From positions 1 through 64,000 of the forward strand of contig JBBQKI010000009.1 in the NCBI GenBank assembly GCA_038326725.1: a DNA stretch of 64,000 bases, written 5' to 3'. Below the pieces are notes generated by a model that worked only from the letters and a program-made list of their open reading frames with translations, searched no databases and was not told the origin of the DNA. The position numbers were made by a program, and so were the translations under genes. This DNA is from JBBQKI01 sp038326725 (GTDB lineage Bacteria > Bacteroidota > Bacteroidia > Flavobacteriales > Flavobacteriaceae). This document shows, one piece after another, positions 24,884-34,842 of the stretch (within the stretch, counting starts at the first letter, position 1; each line of letters starts with the position of its first letter).

Positions 24884-26518
24884 CTATTTTTCAACCGAAT
24901 AAACCTTTTCCCCGTTAACAAAAGTAGCCAGTACTTTTACGTTCGGTACCTCGTCTTCCGGAATTTTCATAATGTCCTTTTCCAAAATCACAAAGTCCGC
25001 GAATTTCCCAATTTCGATACTGCCTTTTTCTTTTTCCTCGAAATTGGAATAGGCTGCCCAAATGGTCATCCCTTTTAAAGCTTCTTCCCTTGATAATGCT
25101 TCTTCCATCCGGTAGCCACCTTCGGGATAATTCTTCAAATCCTTACGGGCCACGGCCGCATAAAAAGTGTACATAGGGCTTACGTTTTCCACCGGAAAAT
25201 CGGTGCCAAGGGCAATCATTCCCGCTTTGTCCAATAATGTTTTATAGGAATATGCACCTTTGATGCGATCCGGCCCCACCCTGTCTTCCGCCCAATACAT
25301 ATCGCTGGTAGCGTGGGTTGGCTGTACGGAAGGCATTATATTTCCTGAAAAATCTTCAAAATTTTCAAAGGAAATAACTTGGGCATGCTCCACCCGCCAA
25401 CGGCTGTCTTTTTCCCCCTTTAAAGCTTTTTTATAAATGCTTAAAACTGAATAATTCGCGGAATCGCCTATAGCATGAGTATTCATTTGATAGCCGGCCG
25501 CATTGATTTTTTTGGCTAAAATTTCCAATTCGTTTATGGGCGTAATCATTGCCCCAAAATGGCCGGCCTGATCGTTGTAAGGTTCGCGCATCGCGGCACC
25601 CCGTGAGCCAAGCGCGCCATCGGCATATACTTTTACGGAACGAACGTTTAAGCGGTCGGTTTTAGTTATTCCTTTTGGAAGAAAATAGTCGAGGTTTTCT
25701 TTTGTATTACTAACCATCGCATAAATGCGGATTGATAATTGGTTTGCTTTCTGAAGGCTATCGATGAGTTCAATAATATCGCGGTTCAATCCCGCATCAT
25801 CAATGGTGGTGAGGCCCATTTCCACACAAATTTTTTCCGCATCTTTTAATGCACGTATGGAAACTTCTCGTGAAATGGTGGGGATGGTTTTATCAATCAA
25901 TTCCATTGGGCTGTCCACTAAAATTCCTGTTGGTTCGCCATTTTTCAACAGGACTTCACCGCCGGGCATTTTGGTTTGGGAAGTAATTCCGGCCAATTCC
26001 AAAGCCTTAGAATTGGCCAAATAAGCGTGTCCGTCAATACGGCTTAAGGCAACGGGAGTGTCGGGAAAAAGCGAATCCAGTTTTTCTTTGGATGGAAATT
26101 CCTTCACTTCCCAATCGTTTTGATCCCAACCACGGCCAATGATATAATCTGAGTTTTTTTTCTTCTGAAAAGCAACGACACGTTCCAAAACCTGATCAAA
26201 ACTTTGGGTTCCTGTCAAATCCACCTGCTGAAGCGTAAGTCCGAGATTGTAAAAATGGGCGTGTGCATCGATTAAACCCGGAACAACAGTTTTTCCTTCG
26301 GCATCATAGATTTTGGTAAAACTATATTTTTTCTCCAAATCTTCTGTTGAACCTGTTTCAAGTATTTTTCCGTCCTTGACCGCAAATGCAGAAATCGTGT
26401 CGAAGCTTTCATTCACCGTATAAACAGTGGCATTTTTAATCAACAAATCCGCAGGAAGTTTTTCAGTGGCACAGGAAGCAAAAAGAAGGATTGATGTGAG
26501 GAAATAGAATATTTTCAT
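24884..26518 (-). CDS. YtcJ-like amidohydrolase lipoprotein
   Basis: 544 residues from the ATG at 26518, which gives the lipoprotein signal MKIFYFLTSILLFASC; the open frame extends to 26620 but crosses a terminator. Amidohydrolase_3 family: VVPGLIDAHAHFYNLG (metal-binding HxH), later MNTHAIGDSA, RVEHAQV and ALGTDFPVENVSP. Such enzymes hydrolyse amide or ester bonds in unknown substrates. Envelope-located by the lipobox. Convergent with the metalloprotease gene. Confidence 0.88.
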   Translation of the reverse strand: MKIFYFLTSILLFASCATEKLPADLLIKNATVYTVNESFDTISAFAVKDGKILETGSTEDLEKKYSFTKIYDAEGKTVVPGLIDAHAHFYNLGLTLQQVDLTGTQSFDQVLERVVAFQKKKNSDYIIGRGWDQNDWEVKEFPSKEKLDSLFPDTPVALSRIDGHAYLANSKALELAGITSQTKMPGGEVLLKNGEPTGILVDSPMELIDKTIPTISREVSIRALKDAEKICVEMGLTTIDDAGLNRDIIELIDSLQKANQLSIRIYAMVSNTKENLDYFLPKGITKTDRLNVRSVKVYADGALGSRGAAMREPYNDQAGHFGAMITPINELEILAKKINAAGYQMNTHAIGDSANYSVLSIYKKALKGEKDSRWRVEHAQVISFENFEDFSGNIMPSVQPTHATSDMYWAEDRVGPDRIKGAYSYKTLLDKAGMIALGTDFPVENVSPMYTFYAAVARKDLKNYPEGGYRMEEALSREEALKGMTIWAAYSNFEEKEKGSIEIGKFADFVILEKDIMKIPEDEVPNVKVLATFVNGEKVYSVEK

Positions 26519-26541
26519 AGGAATTGTGTTTAGGTAAAAAT

Positions 26542-26572
26542 AAAAAAAGCATCCCATATTAGGGATGCTTTT
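26542..26572 (-). terminator. Terminator after the outer-membrane barrel gene
   Basis: Minus strand AAAAGCATCCC pairs with GGGATGCTTTT (11 bp, 6-base loop) and runs into a T stretch. It starts about 40 bases after the barrel stop codon and lies before the amidohydrolase start. Confidence 0.85.
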
Positions 26573-26613
26573 CATTATTAAAAAAAATCGTTTTAAAATT
26601 TGACTACAGATTA

Positions 26614-28323
26614 TTACCAATCAAACTTATACGTGACCCCTAAGAGCCCTTGGATTCCCTGCACGGGGAAATTGGCCCATTTTTCATAACTATCGCTGAA
26701 TAGATTGCTGCCTTTCGCAAAAATGGCGAGCCGATCCGTGACGCGATAACCCAAGTGGGCATTGGCATCGGCATAGCCATCCAAAGTGATTTCTTGCGAC
26801 GGAATGTTTGGAAAACTTGCATCGTAAAACAAATCCTTCCTTTCGCCAACATAAAACAGGGAAGCACCGCCATACAATTTTTCTGTAAAATTGAAATTGG
26901 AAAATAATGAGGCTTTAACGTCGGGAAGGTTCCAAGGCTGAGCTTGGCTTGTGGTATCATAACTGAAATACTCAGCATTTATACCCACGGTTATTATATC
27001 GGAAACCTCTACTTTCAACTCCCCAAAAAACGCAAGGGTGTTGATGTCATCATAAACCACATTAAATGAATTTCCATATTCATAACCCTCTAAATCCGGG
27101 TCAAAGCCTTTTAACGGATTCGCCTGAAAAAGGGCACGGTTTTCATCTTTTCCGTAAGAAGCCCTCAGGTTATATCCCACTGAATTCGAAACTTTTCCCT
27201 TGATGCCGGCAAACCCTTCATATAGATTTTTGGTTGGGGCGACGAACAATGTGGGGGAAACAAAAGGATTTTCTTCCTTAAAATTATAATATGTGTTTTG
27301 TTCCAAACCGCCTTCTGCCCCGCCGTAAACTATCAAGGCTTCATCGGCCAAGCGATAGGAGATATTAATTCGTGGGAAAATTGAAAATTCGGAATCGCTG
27401 TTCTCTGAATCAAGACTTACAAAAGCGGCAGCACCCAAGGTAAATGACAAGTCCTCATTAATATAAACCAAAGCCGGAATAACGCCTGCATTTAAGTAAC
27501 TGTAATCAATACCGGAATTTGTGAAATAATTCCTTTCGAAACTGCCGCTTAAATAATCTATTTCCCCATCTACTTTTAAAGTTATTTCATTTAAAGGGAA
27601 AGAAAATTCCGGGGTAAAAACCGCATTTACTTCCGAAGAAGAAAAGGCATCGCCCAAATAACGGAGGTTCAAAGATGCGCTTTCAAAGAAGGAATCGTCC
27701 AAAGAAAGGTTACCGCCAACATAACCGCTCACGTAATTTTGCTGTGGATCAATGGAATTAGTAAAAACTTCCGAAGCCGTGTTATATTCTTCCGGCAAGC
27801 CATACCAATTGAAAACCTGATGTTCAACCCCGGCATCAAAACGATAGGAAAGATCGCGTTGGCGGCTGGTATAATTTGCATCAAGACGGGTGTCGTAATA
27901 TTTATTGTCTAAACGGATACCGTCGATATCGCCTTGGGACGAATTATGCCTAAAGAAAAACCCTGCATTGTCGGTACGGCTGATCTCAAAATTGCTGTAA
28001 AATTCGCCCAATACGCTGGTATAGTTCCCAAAACCGAGGGTAGCGTAATTGTCGTAAAGTTTTAATTTTTTAGCTTTTTCAACATTTGTTGCCTTGCCCT
28101 TTGCGGGCGTAAAAGTGGATGCTACGGGTACAGAGAAAATGCTGTATTCAACTTCTTTCTTTTCGGTGGTAATGGAATCGTTCAAGACCGGGGTGTCCTT
28201 TACCTTAAATGCATCAGAAATGGTGGGCGTGTATGGCCTCACGATATTTACCACTTCGGTGCCAAGTTCCGGTTCTTGGGCGAAAAGGGAGAAATTTATG
28301 AAGAAAAATGCTAATAAAAACAT
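26614..28323 (-). CDS. Outer-membrane beta-barrel (TonB-dependent-receptor-like) protein
   Basis: About 569 residues from the ATG at 28323 (MFLLAFFFINFSLFAQEPELGTEVVN). The frame stays open to 28551; another start at 28434 would supply a basic n-region, so the exact start is uncertain. The body is rich in alternating aromatic strands and ends in YKFDW, a C-terminal aromatic as in outer-membrane barrels. No plug domain or TonB box is obvious. Its direct upstream neighbour is a TPR protein of 1006 residues; this pairing suggests a joint envelope function. A terminator follows. Confidence 0.72.
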   Translation of the reverse strand: MFLLAFFFINFSLFAQEPELGTEVVNIVRPYTPTISDAFKVKDTPVLNDSITTEKKEVEYSIFSVPVASTFTPAKGKATNVEKAKKLKLYDNYATLGFGNYTSVLGEFYSNFEISRTDNAGFFFRHNSSQGDIDGIRLDNKYYDTRLDANYTSRQRDLSYRFDAGVEHQVFNWYGLPEEYNTASEVFTNSIDPQQNYVSGYVGGNLSLDDSFFESASLNLRYLGDAFSSSEVNAVFTPEFSFPLNEITLKVDGEIDYLSGSFERNYFTNSGIDYSYLNAGVIPALVYINEDLSFTLGAAAFVSLDSENSDSEFSIFPRINISYRLADEALIVYGGAEGGLEQNTYYNFKEENPFVSPTLFVAPTKNLYEGFAGIKGKVSNSVGYNLRASYGKDENRALFQANPLKGFDPDLEGYEYGNSFNVVYDDINTLAFFGELKVEVSDIITVGINAEYFSYDTTSQAQPWNLPDVKASLFSNFNFTEKLYGGASLFYVGERKDLFYDASFPNIPSQEITLDGYADANAHLGYRVTDRLAIFAKGSNLFSDSYEKWANFPVQGIQGLLGVTYKFDW

Positions 28324-28390
28324 CCCACTCAATCCCCCTTTAAAGAATGGAATTACTCCTCCCCTTCGAAGGAGAAGTTGGGAGAGGATG
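28324..28390. repeat. Palindromic dispersed-type repeat before the barrel gene
   Basis: CTCCTCCCCTTCGAAGGAG and neighbouring GTTGGGAGAGGATG, plus AATCCCCCTTTAAAG, lie between the TPR gene stop and the hydrophobic start of the barrel protein. The form resembles short intergenic repeats of this phylum. The reading frame passes through it uninterrupted, which is why the barrel start is ambiguous. Confidence 0.45.
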
Positions 28391-28468
28391 TTTTTTATGT
28401 TTAATCGAAATCCTGCTTGAAGGGTCTTGAGCATATTATTTTCTTTTTTGAGTCTTTTTAAAGTAGAT

Positions 28469-31400
28469 TTATTTTCCTCCAGTTTCCACCGAAGCATTGG
28501 TTTTGGCCTCGGCGTTTTTAATGGTGGCAAGTTCGGCTTTAGCATTTTCAACCACTTCCGGAAATTCGGTAAAATTGGTTATCACGCTTTCCAAAATATA
28601 AGTGGCTTGATAGGCATCTTCAAGGGCATAAAAATTTCGGGCCATTAATACCAATCCTTTTGCGCCAAATAATTTATAGGCGGAATAATCCTTTGCAAGT
28701 TTTTGTACGGAAGCATTTGATGCTTCGAATTTGCCTTCCTTGTTTTTAAAAAAGGCATCGTAATAAAGGGCTTCGGCGGCCAATTGCCCGGTAGCTATTT
28801 TTGAAACCTCTGCATAGGCGGTTTTTGCTTTTCCTTGATCGCCAGTTTGCATTGCAGAACGAGCGATAATTACCTGTGCATCGCTTTTAATGGCGTTATC
28901 TATTTTTGAATTTTGAAGCACTTTTTCGGCATATTCAACCGCAGCGGAATAATTTTTCAATTCGTAGGAAGCTTTCATACTATTTGTTTGGGCGAATATG
29001 ATATTCTGCGGAAAATCTGCTTCAGTTTCCAAACGTTTTAAATAGGTCAATGCATTTTGATAATCCTTTTTCCCTAAATACAACTCCGAAATTCGCGCCA
29101 AAGCTTGTTCTGTAAATTCGTTCCGTTCTTTGGAAACAGTGTGCGCAAAATGCGGAATGGCTTTGTCGGCATTATTGTCAGCGAAATATAATTGACCCAA
29201 ATAAAAATGTGCCTTTAAAGAATGGATTCCCGATGGGTACTGAGCTAAATAAGATTCAAAACGGGTTTTGGCCTGCTCGGCTTTTCCTTCCAAATAAGGC
29301 TGTTCCGCAGCAAGGTATGCGGCATCATCCAATTCGCTGTCCTCGATTTCAACATAGGAAAGCGTGTTTACCCAATCGGCATAATCATCTACTTTTCCTT
29401 GATCAATATAAATTATTTTTGCTGATGCCACGGCTTGCAAAGCTTCGGGAGTTGAAGGAAATTCATTGGCAACCCGTTTAAAAAGGGAAAGGGCTTCGTT
29501 GCTTCGGTCTGAATTATTAAAAATCAAAGCTTTTTTAAGCAAGCTTTTAGAAACGTAACTGCTGTTCGGCATTTCATTTATAACCCTATCATAAGCTGCA
29601 ATGGCTTCATTGTTCTTGTTTTGCGAAACATAAGTATTTCCGAGTTCGTAAAAAGCATCGTCGCGATAAACGGATTTTGGGAATTTGGCCGAAAATGCTT
29701 TCAGCTCTTCTACTTTGGTTTCAGTGCGGTCAATAAATCCATAACTGATGGCTTTTTGGAAATGTGCATAATCATTATCGGAACTGCCCAACGCAATGGC
29801 CTCGTTATAATTTTCGATGGCGGGCCAATATTGGCTGGTAACAAAATAGCTGTCGCCCAAGCGCAGGAAAGCATCTTTTTTGCGGGTGGTTTCAGCTTTT
29901 GAGGAAGCCGTAAACGTTTTGAAATTTGAAATGGCTTCCGGGTAATTTTTTAATTTGAAATGATTGTAGGCTAGATTATAGGAGCCGTTGGTAAATTCGG
30001 AAGTTTTGTTTGCGCTGGGCAATTGCAAAAACTTTTTATAGCCATTTAACGAAGCCTCAAAATTGGAAAGTTGGTAATCGCTTTCTGCTTTCCAATAGGT
30101 GGCTCGGGCAGTGAAAACTGCGTCCAATTGCTCCTTTAAAGATTTGTCGAAAAAGGTAATGGCTTCGGAATAATTTCCCTCATTGTAAACCTCAACGCCA
30201 CGGTAGAAAGCAACTTTTTGATAGGCCGCTTTGTTTTCAAAAGATTTGTTGTTCTCCAAAAGTTCCATTGCTCCTTGATAATTTTTGGAAGTAATGTAGG
30301 AGTCAATCAACAAATCCTTCATCGCATCGTTGTTGGCATTTTTCGGATATTTTTCAATAAATGAAAGCAAAACCTGCGGCACGCTTCGATAGCTATTCCC
30401 GATTTCGTAACTGATTTTGGCATAATTATAAAAGGCATCTTCCTGAATTTCGGGGCTGAAATTCATTTCCGATGCATTTTTAAATGCGTTTAACGCTTGT
30501 TGCTTTTGATTGGTCTTCAAATAGGATTCCGCCAAATGATAATAGGCATTTTGTGCCACGGCGTTTTTCCCGTCCACAATTTTGTTGAATTCGCTGATGG
30601 CACTTTCATAATCTCCCTGTTTATAATGTGCATAGCCAAGTTGATAATAATCAGTATTGTTCCATTTTCCGCGGGTACCTTTATAATCTTTTAAATAAGG
30701 AATGGCTTCGGCATATTTGCCAAGGTTAAAATAACTTTCGCCGATTATTTTTGAAAGTTGGCTTTTTTCTTGGGGGTTGGATTTGTCATACTGCTCCTTG
30801 CCCATATCGATTGCTTTTTGGAAATTACCAAGCTTGAAATTCATGTCCGCTTGATAATAGGAAAGGTCTTCGGCGTAACGCTCCTCCCCTTTTACTTCTT
30901 CAAAAAGCTCATTGGCTTCTACGTAATCATCGCCTTCATATGCAATAAATCCTAGATAATATTTGGCCTGAGACCCGTATTCTTGGGAATTGGAAACCTT
31001 GTTAAAAAAACTTTTTGCCTCATCATTTCTCCCAGCCTTAAAATAGGCGTAGCCGTTATTGAAATTAAAACGGTCCAACTCGGTGCGGCCAAGGTTGCTT
31101 TGGTCCACTTTTTCGTACCATTTTTGTGCTTGGGGGTATTTTCCGTTATCGAAATAATAATTGGCAACATCAATAAATGCCGAATTGCGTTTAATGCTGG
31201 TGGGGTGGTTTTCAACAAATTCCTCCATCAACTGGTCGGCATCTTGCTGGTTGAGCCGCACGGCACAATTGGCGATATAATAAGCGCAATCACTTTCAAT
31301 GGATTCATTTTCGGCTATACTTTTCACTTTTGCGAAAAGATTTTGGGCGGCCAAAAACTGATCGTTATTAAATAAAGCTATGGCTTGGTTAAAATCCACC

Positions 31401-31489
31401 AAATCGTTGGTAAAAACGGCGGTCTGTTGAGAAAATGAAGAAATAGAAAACCACAGGAAAAGCGAAACGGCAAGGAAAATCTTGAACAT
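28469..31489 (-). CDS. Exported tetratricopeptide-repeat protein
   Basis: 1006 residues. Signal peptide MFKIFLAVSLFLWFSISSFSQ, then TPR units over nearly the whole length (for example YYQLGYAHYKQGDYESAISEFNK in part, DAFYELGNTYVSQNKNNEAI, AHFYLGQLYFADNNADKAI). No enzymatic domain. A periplasmic or outer-membrane scaffold is likely. It is the first gene of the unit with the barrel protein. The last 20 residues turn into a lysine/glutamate-rich tail. Confidence 0.85.
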   Translation of the reverse strand: MFKIFLAVSLFLWFSISSFSQQTAVFTNDLVDFNQAIALFNNDQFLAAQNLFAKVKSIAENESIESDCAYYIANCAVRLNQQDADQLMEEFVENHPTSIKRNSAFIDVANYYFDNGKYPQAQKWYEKVDQSNLGRTELDRFNFNNGYAYFKAGRNDEAKSFFNKVSNSQEYGSQAKYYLGFIAYEGDDYVEANELFEEVKGEERYAEDLSYYQADMNFKLGNFQKAIDMGKEQYDKSNPQEKSQLSKIIGESYFNLGKYAEAIPYLKDYKGTRGKWNNTDYYQLGYAHYKQGDYESAISEFNKIVDGKNAVAQNAYYHLAESYLKTNQKQQALNAFKNASEMNFSPEIQEDAFYNYAKISYEIGNSYRSVPQVLLSFIEKYPKNANNDAMKDLLIDSYITSKNYQGAMELLENNKSFENKAAYQKVAFYRGVEVYNEGNYSEAITFFDKSLKEQLDAVFTARATYWKAESDYQLSNFEASLNGYKKFLQLPSANKTSEFTNGSYNLAYNHFKLKNYPEAISNFKTFTASSKAETTRKKDAFLRLGDSYFVTSQYWPAIENYNEAIALGSSDNDYAHFQKAISYGFIDRTETKVEELKAFSAKFPKSVYRDDAFYELGNTYVSQNKNNEAIAAYDRVINEMPNSSYVSKSLLKKALIFNNSDRSNEALSLFKRVANEFPSTPEALQAVASAKIIYIDQGKVDDYADWVNTLSYVEIEDSELDDAAYLAAEQPYLEGKAEQAKTRFESYLAQYPSGIHSLKAHFYLGQLYFADNNADKAIPHFAHTVSKERNEFTEQALARISELYLGKKDYQNALTYLKRLETEADFPQNIIFAQTNSMKASYELKNYSAAVEYAEKVLQNSKIDNAIKSDAQVIIARSAMQTGDQGKAKTAYAEVSKIATGQLAAEALYYDAFFKNKEGKFEASNASVQKLAKDYSAYKLFGAKGLVLMARNFYALEDAYQATYILESVITNFTEFPEVVENAKAELATIKNAEAKTNASVETGGK

Positions 31490-31718
31490 TGGTTACAGTT
31501 TTTTTTTGGTGCGTAAAGATATTTAATCTAAAATGTAGAGTTCTCTATACCGTAACTTTTTTAAGTTTAAAATGCTGATTTTTTATAAGATTTCCTCCTT
31601 GGATAACGTAACAAATTCCCAATAAGTATGTACTTTTTTGACGCGAGTATTTAATGTACGCAAACCTTTCAAAAAATACCGTAATTTTAAAAATTCCAAT
31701 TTCATTAAATTAAAGATT

Positions 31719-32165
31719 ATGAAGAAGTTACTTTTTTTAAGCTTGCTGTTATTTTCAACCGCACTATTTTCTCAGCGCAATCCCTTTACAAACCTTTCGG
31801 AAAAAAATGGAAAAATAGGCATCGGCACTACAAATCCAGATGAAATGCTAACCGTAAAAGGAAAAATCCACACCCAAGAGGTTTTGGTGGATTTGAACGG
31901 TGCCGTGGCGCCCGATTATGTTTTTCAAAAATATTATGAAGGTTTTTCATCGTTAAATCCCGAATATGAAATGATTTCTTTGGAAGAATTGGAGCTGTTT
32001 TTAAAAGAAAACCATCATTTACCCGGGATTCCATCTTCGGCTAAAATGAACGAAAGCGGGATTTCCTTAAAAGAAATGAACTTGAAATTACTCCAAAAAA
32101 TTGAAGAACTCACTCTTTATGTTTTGGAGCAGCAGAAAGAAATTGAAGCTCTAAAGAAGAAATAG
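31719..32165 (+). CDS. Exported protein with S74-chaperone-like C-terminus
   Basis: 148 residues from the ATG at 31719 (MKKLLFLSLLLFSTALFSQ, signal peptide). GKIGIGTTNPDEMLTVKGKI is the motif found before trimerising or adhesin-like repeats in Bacteroidetes. The C-terminus (YEMISLEELELFLKENHHLPGIPS, EMNLKLLQKIEELTLYVLEQ, quoted in parts) resembles the tail of intramolecular-chaperone proteins and ends in a coiled coil. It is very short for such proteins: the long middle is absent. Secreted or surface role likely, exact function unknown. Confidence 0.7.
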   Translation: MKKLLFLSLLLFSTALFSQRNPFTNLSEKNGKIGIGTTNPDEMLTVKGKIHTQEVLVDLNGAVAPDYVFQKYYEGFSSLNPEYEMISLEELELFLKENHHLPGIPSSAKMNESGISLKEMNLKLLQKIEELTLYVLEQQKEIEALKKK

Positions 32166-32278
32166 TTTACAAGATTCAGTTGCAGTTGGCAGGAATTCAT
32201 TCTACTTTTGAAAAAAATCCAACTTTCGCAATACTTGCAAATTTAATCTGACAACAATCACAACTCATAATTTAAAAA

Positions 32279-32962
32279 ATGTCCAATCCCGTACTTTTTC
32301 TAAAAAACGCCGCCATTTACCAAGGCGATAACCTTATCCTTTCCGATGTTTCCGTTTCGGTGGAAAAAGGGGAATTCGTGTATTTGATTGGGAAAACAGG
32401 AACCGGGAAAAGCAGTTTTATGAAAACCCTTTACGGCGACATTCCGCTGAAAGAAGGCGAAGGCAATATAGTGGGTTATGATTTACCCACGCTGAAGGAA
32501 AACGACATCCCTTTTTTGAGAAGGAAATTGGGCGTGGTTTTTCAGGATTTTAAATTGTTGAATGATCGTACCGTGCGCGATAATTTGCTTTTCGTTTTAA
32601 CTGCCACTGGCTGGACGGACAAAACTGCAATGGAAGATAAAATGAATTCGGTATTGGACAAAGTGGCGATGAAAACGAAAGCTTTTAAATTTCCATACCA
32701 GCTTTCCGGCGGCGAACAGCAACGCGTTGCCATTGCCCGCGCCCTTTTGAACGATCCGGAACTTATTCTCGCCGATGAGCCAACAGGAAATTTAGACCCG
32801 CAAACCAGTGTGGAAGTGATGGAGGTTTTAAAGGAAATCAATCAAAACGGGAACACCATTTTGATGGCCACTCATGATTATGCGCTTTTGTTGAAGTATC
32901 CTTCCAAAACCCTGAAATGCGACGAAAACCAGATTTTTGAGGTGGTACAAAAGACGGTTTAG
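32279..32962 (+). CDS. ftsE: Cell division ATP-binding protein FtsE-like
   Basis: 227 residues, one ABC ATPase domain: Walker A GKTGTGKSS, Q-loop VFQDFKLL, signature LSGGEQQRVAIARALL, Walker B LILADEPTGNLD and H-loop MATHDY. The MKTLYGDIPLKEGEGNIVG and DRTVRDNL segments fit FtsE, which with FtsX links the divisome to peptidoglycan hydrolases. No ftsX lies next to it, which is common in this phylum. The stop codon is followed at once by an 11-copy heptamer array. Confidence 0.82.
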   Translation: MSNPVLFLKNAAIYQGDNLILSDVSVSVEKGEFVYLIGKTGTGKSSFMKTLYGDIPLKEGEGNIVGYDLPTLKENDIPFLRRKLGVVFQDFKLLNDRTVRDNLLFVLTATGWTDKTAMEDKMNSVLDKVAMKTKAFKFPYQLSGGEQQRVAIARALLNDPELILADEPTGNLDPQTSVEVMEVLKEINQNGNTILMATHDYALLLKYPSKTLKCDENQIFEVVQKTV

Positions 32963-33039
32963 TTGATGGTTGATGGTTGATGGTTGATGGTTGATGGTTG
33001 ATGGTTGATGGTTGATGGTTGATGGTTGATGGTTGATGG
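32963..33039 (+). repeat. Heptamer array TTGATGG, exactly 11 copies
   Basis: Seventy-seven bases, eleven perfect copies of TTGATGG, starting on the base after the ftsE stop codon and ending 65 bases before the stop of the convergent protease gene. Confidence 0.97.
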
Positions 33040-33104
33040 AAAATAAACAATCCCTTTTTTCTTTTCTTATTTACGAATTCACTTATTCACAAATTCACTT
33101 CCCC

Positions 33105-34733
33105 TCATTCCGGAAAACCTTCCCTCAGTTCCAGTTCACATTTTCTTTCCAATGTTGGGTCTATTTTAAAAAGCAAGCTACCTTCAGAATTTGGTTTGAG
33201 CACGGTGTTTTTCCCGATAACAATTTTATTTTTTGCTGTAAGTAGCAAAGTTGCTTTTTCTGCAAAAGTTTGATTGGTAATAACAACTTTTTCGGAAACG
33301 GAAGTATGTTTAAAATCCCAACGGGTGAAGTTTTGATTTTCAATAAAAACCGTTTCCCCCTCTTCGAACATTTTATAGACCATCTCCACCGCCCTTCCGG
33401 TGTGGAGCATCCCAGCACCGTACATTCCGGCGTAAGGTTTATTGGCCTCAATATGGTCAATATTTGAGGAAGTAAATTTCAAAATTGTTTCCACTTCATC
33501 AATTGGCAAACACGGATATAGTGAAAGCATCAACCCAATGGTGCCGGTAACCAAAGGGCCGGTGGGAGAGGTAACCTCAAATTGGTTATGAATTTCCAAA
33601 CTTTTCAAAATAAATTGTGAAAACCGGAACTGGCCAACCGAAGGAGCCAAAAGGTCCACTTCTTCATTGAGGGTAGTGATGGATATAGGCCAAATATGGT
33701 GTTTTTTTAAGGTATCGTTATCCTTAAAACCGATGGTCCTTCCCACATACCCCCATATATTTTCAGCATAATGATCCCCACTTTCCAAGGTTAGGATGTT
33801 ATCATTAACCAATTCATGTTTGTACATGACACTTGAAACTGAGATCACATTTTTATAGGAAGCCGGATAGAGTTTAAGTTTCCCATTGGTTTGGGGCCAA
33901 GATCGATTTCCCGCCCCCGCCACCAAAATGGTACCGTTGGCGAACATGCCATCCACCACGGCTTGGGCCTCCGGATAATATTTGGAGCCCACCCAACTAC
34001 AATTTATTACGCGGACACCGGCACTGGAGAGTTCCACGAGCTGAGCAAAATTTTTGAAATCACCATAATTGGTTGAATAAATGCCGCAATCAAAACAAAC
34101 CCCCGTGGCCCCATAACCATTGTTGCCCTGGGCAGCGGCTATTCCAGCACTGTTGGAACCATGCCCATCAGCCAGGCCGGCAGTTTTGAAAACCTTTATT
34201 TTTCCTTTAAATTCTAGGTTTGTGGTGTCTATCTTGGCATCAGAAATCCCGATATTCACATTGCGCGAGCCTGTAGTATAATACCAGGCCTGAGGCATGC
34301 CTAAAACATCCAGATAATCAAGGTTTACTTGAAGTCCTATGTTTTTGCCTATGGTGCTGGTTAGCCCAAAATCATTGGGCTCATATATTTTCTTGGCCTC
34401 TTCAGGAATAATTTCGCCGTGCTCAAAAACATGAGAAGCCTTTTGAAGCAAGTCCACTAGCAAAAATTCATCTTTGGCAATTACGAAAAACGTTTTTTTT
34501 AGGTTCTTCCTTTTTGCCCATTTGTAAGTTTTCTTGAATTCATAAATTGTATGTTTTTCAAAAATTGATTTCATTATTTTGTCATTGCCTGCATAAACAA
34601 GCGTATTGCCGACTTTTTTGAAAACAGGGTCGAACAAAGTGTCTTTTGCACGGAAGTAAAACCAAGGATTTTCTTGAGAAATCAACGGGTTTACAAATAA
34701 AAAAACAATTAAAATGAAAAGAGGGAATCTCAT
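33105..34733 (-). CDS. S8 subtilisin-like serine protease
   Basis: 542 residues from the ATG at 34733 (signal peptide MRFPLFILIVFLFVNPLISQ). The catalytic triad in that numbering is D165 (NIGISDAKID), H191 (ADGHGSNSAG) and S389 (VTSPTGPLVTG); N276 in VAGAGN fits the oxyanion position. The serine motif TSPTGP departs from the usual GTSMATP. The C-terminal 60 residues (IVIGKNTVLKPNSEGSLLFKI) look like a coat-hanger-type beta stack found at the end of secreted Bacteroidetes proteins. Convergent with ftsE. Confidence 0.85.
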   Translation of the reverse strand: MRFPLFILIVFLFVNPLISQENPWFYFRAKDTLFDPVFKKVGNTLVYAGNDKIMKSIFEKHTIYEFKKTYKWAKRKNLKKTFFVIAKDEFLLVDLLQKASHVFEHGEIIPEEAKKIYEPNDFGLTSTIGKNIGLQVNLDYLDVLGMPQAWYYTTGSRNVNIGISDAKIDTTNLEFKGKIKVFKTAGLADGHGSNSAGIAAAQGNNGYGATGVCFDCGIYSTNYGDFKNFAQLVELSSAGVRVINCSWVGSKYYPEAQAVVDGMFANGTILVAGAGNRSWPQTNGKLKLYPASYKNVISVSSVMYKHELVNDNILTLESGDHYAENIWGYVGRTIGFKDNDTLKKHHIWPISITTLNEEVDLLAPSVGQFRFSQFILKSLEIHNQFEVTSPTGPLVTGTIGLMLSLYPCLPIDEVETILKFTSSNIDHIEANKPYAGMYGAGMLHTGRAVEMVYKMFEEGETVFIENQNFTRWDFKHTSVSEKVVITNQTFAEKATLLLTAKNKIVIGKNTVLKPNSEGSLLFKIDPTLERKCELELREGFPE

Positions 34734-34842
34734 TTGTCTTAAGCTGATAATTTTTTTCAAGATAACCAATAAAATCAAACCAGCGGAATTTTATAAATGC
34801 CTTATTCCAAAAGGTATTTGTTTAAAATTGTAAATTAGCCCC

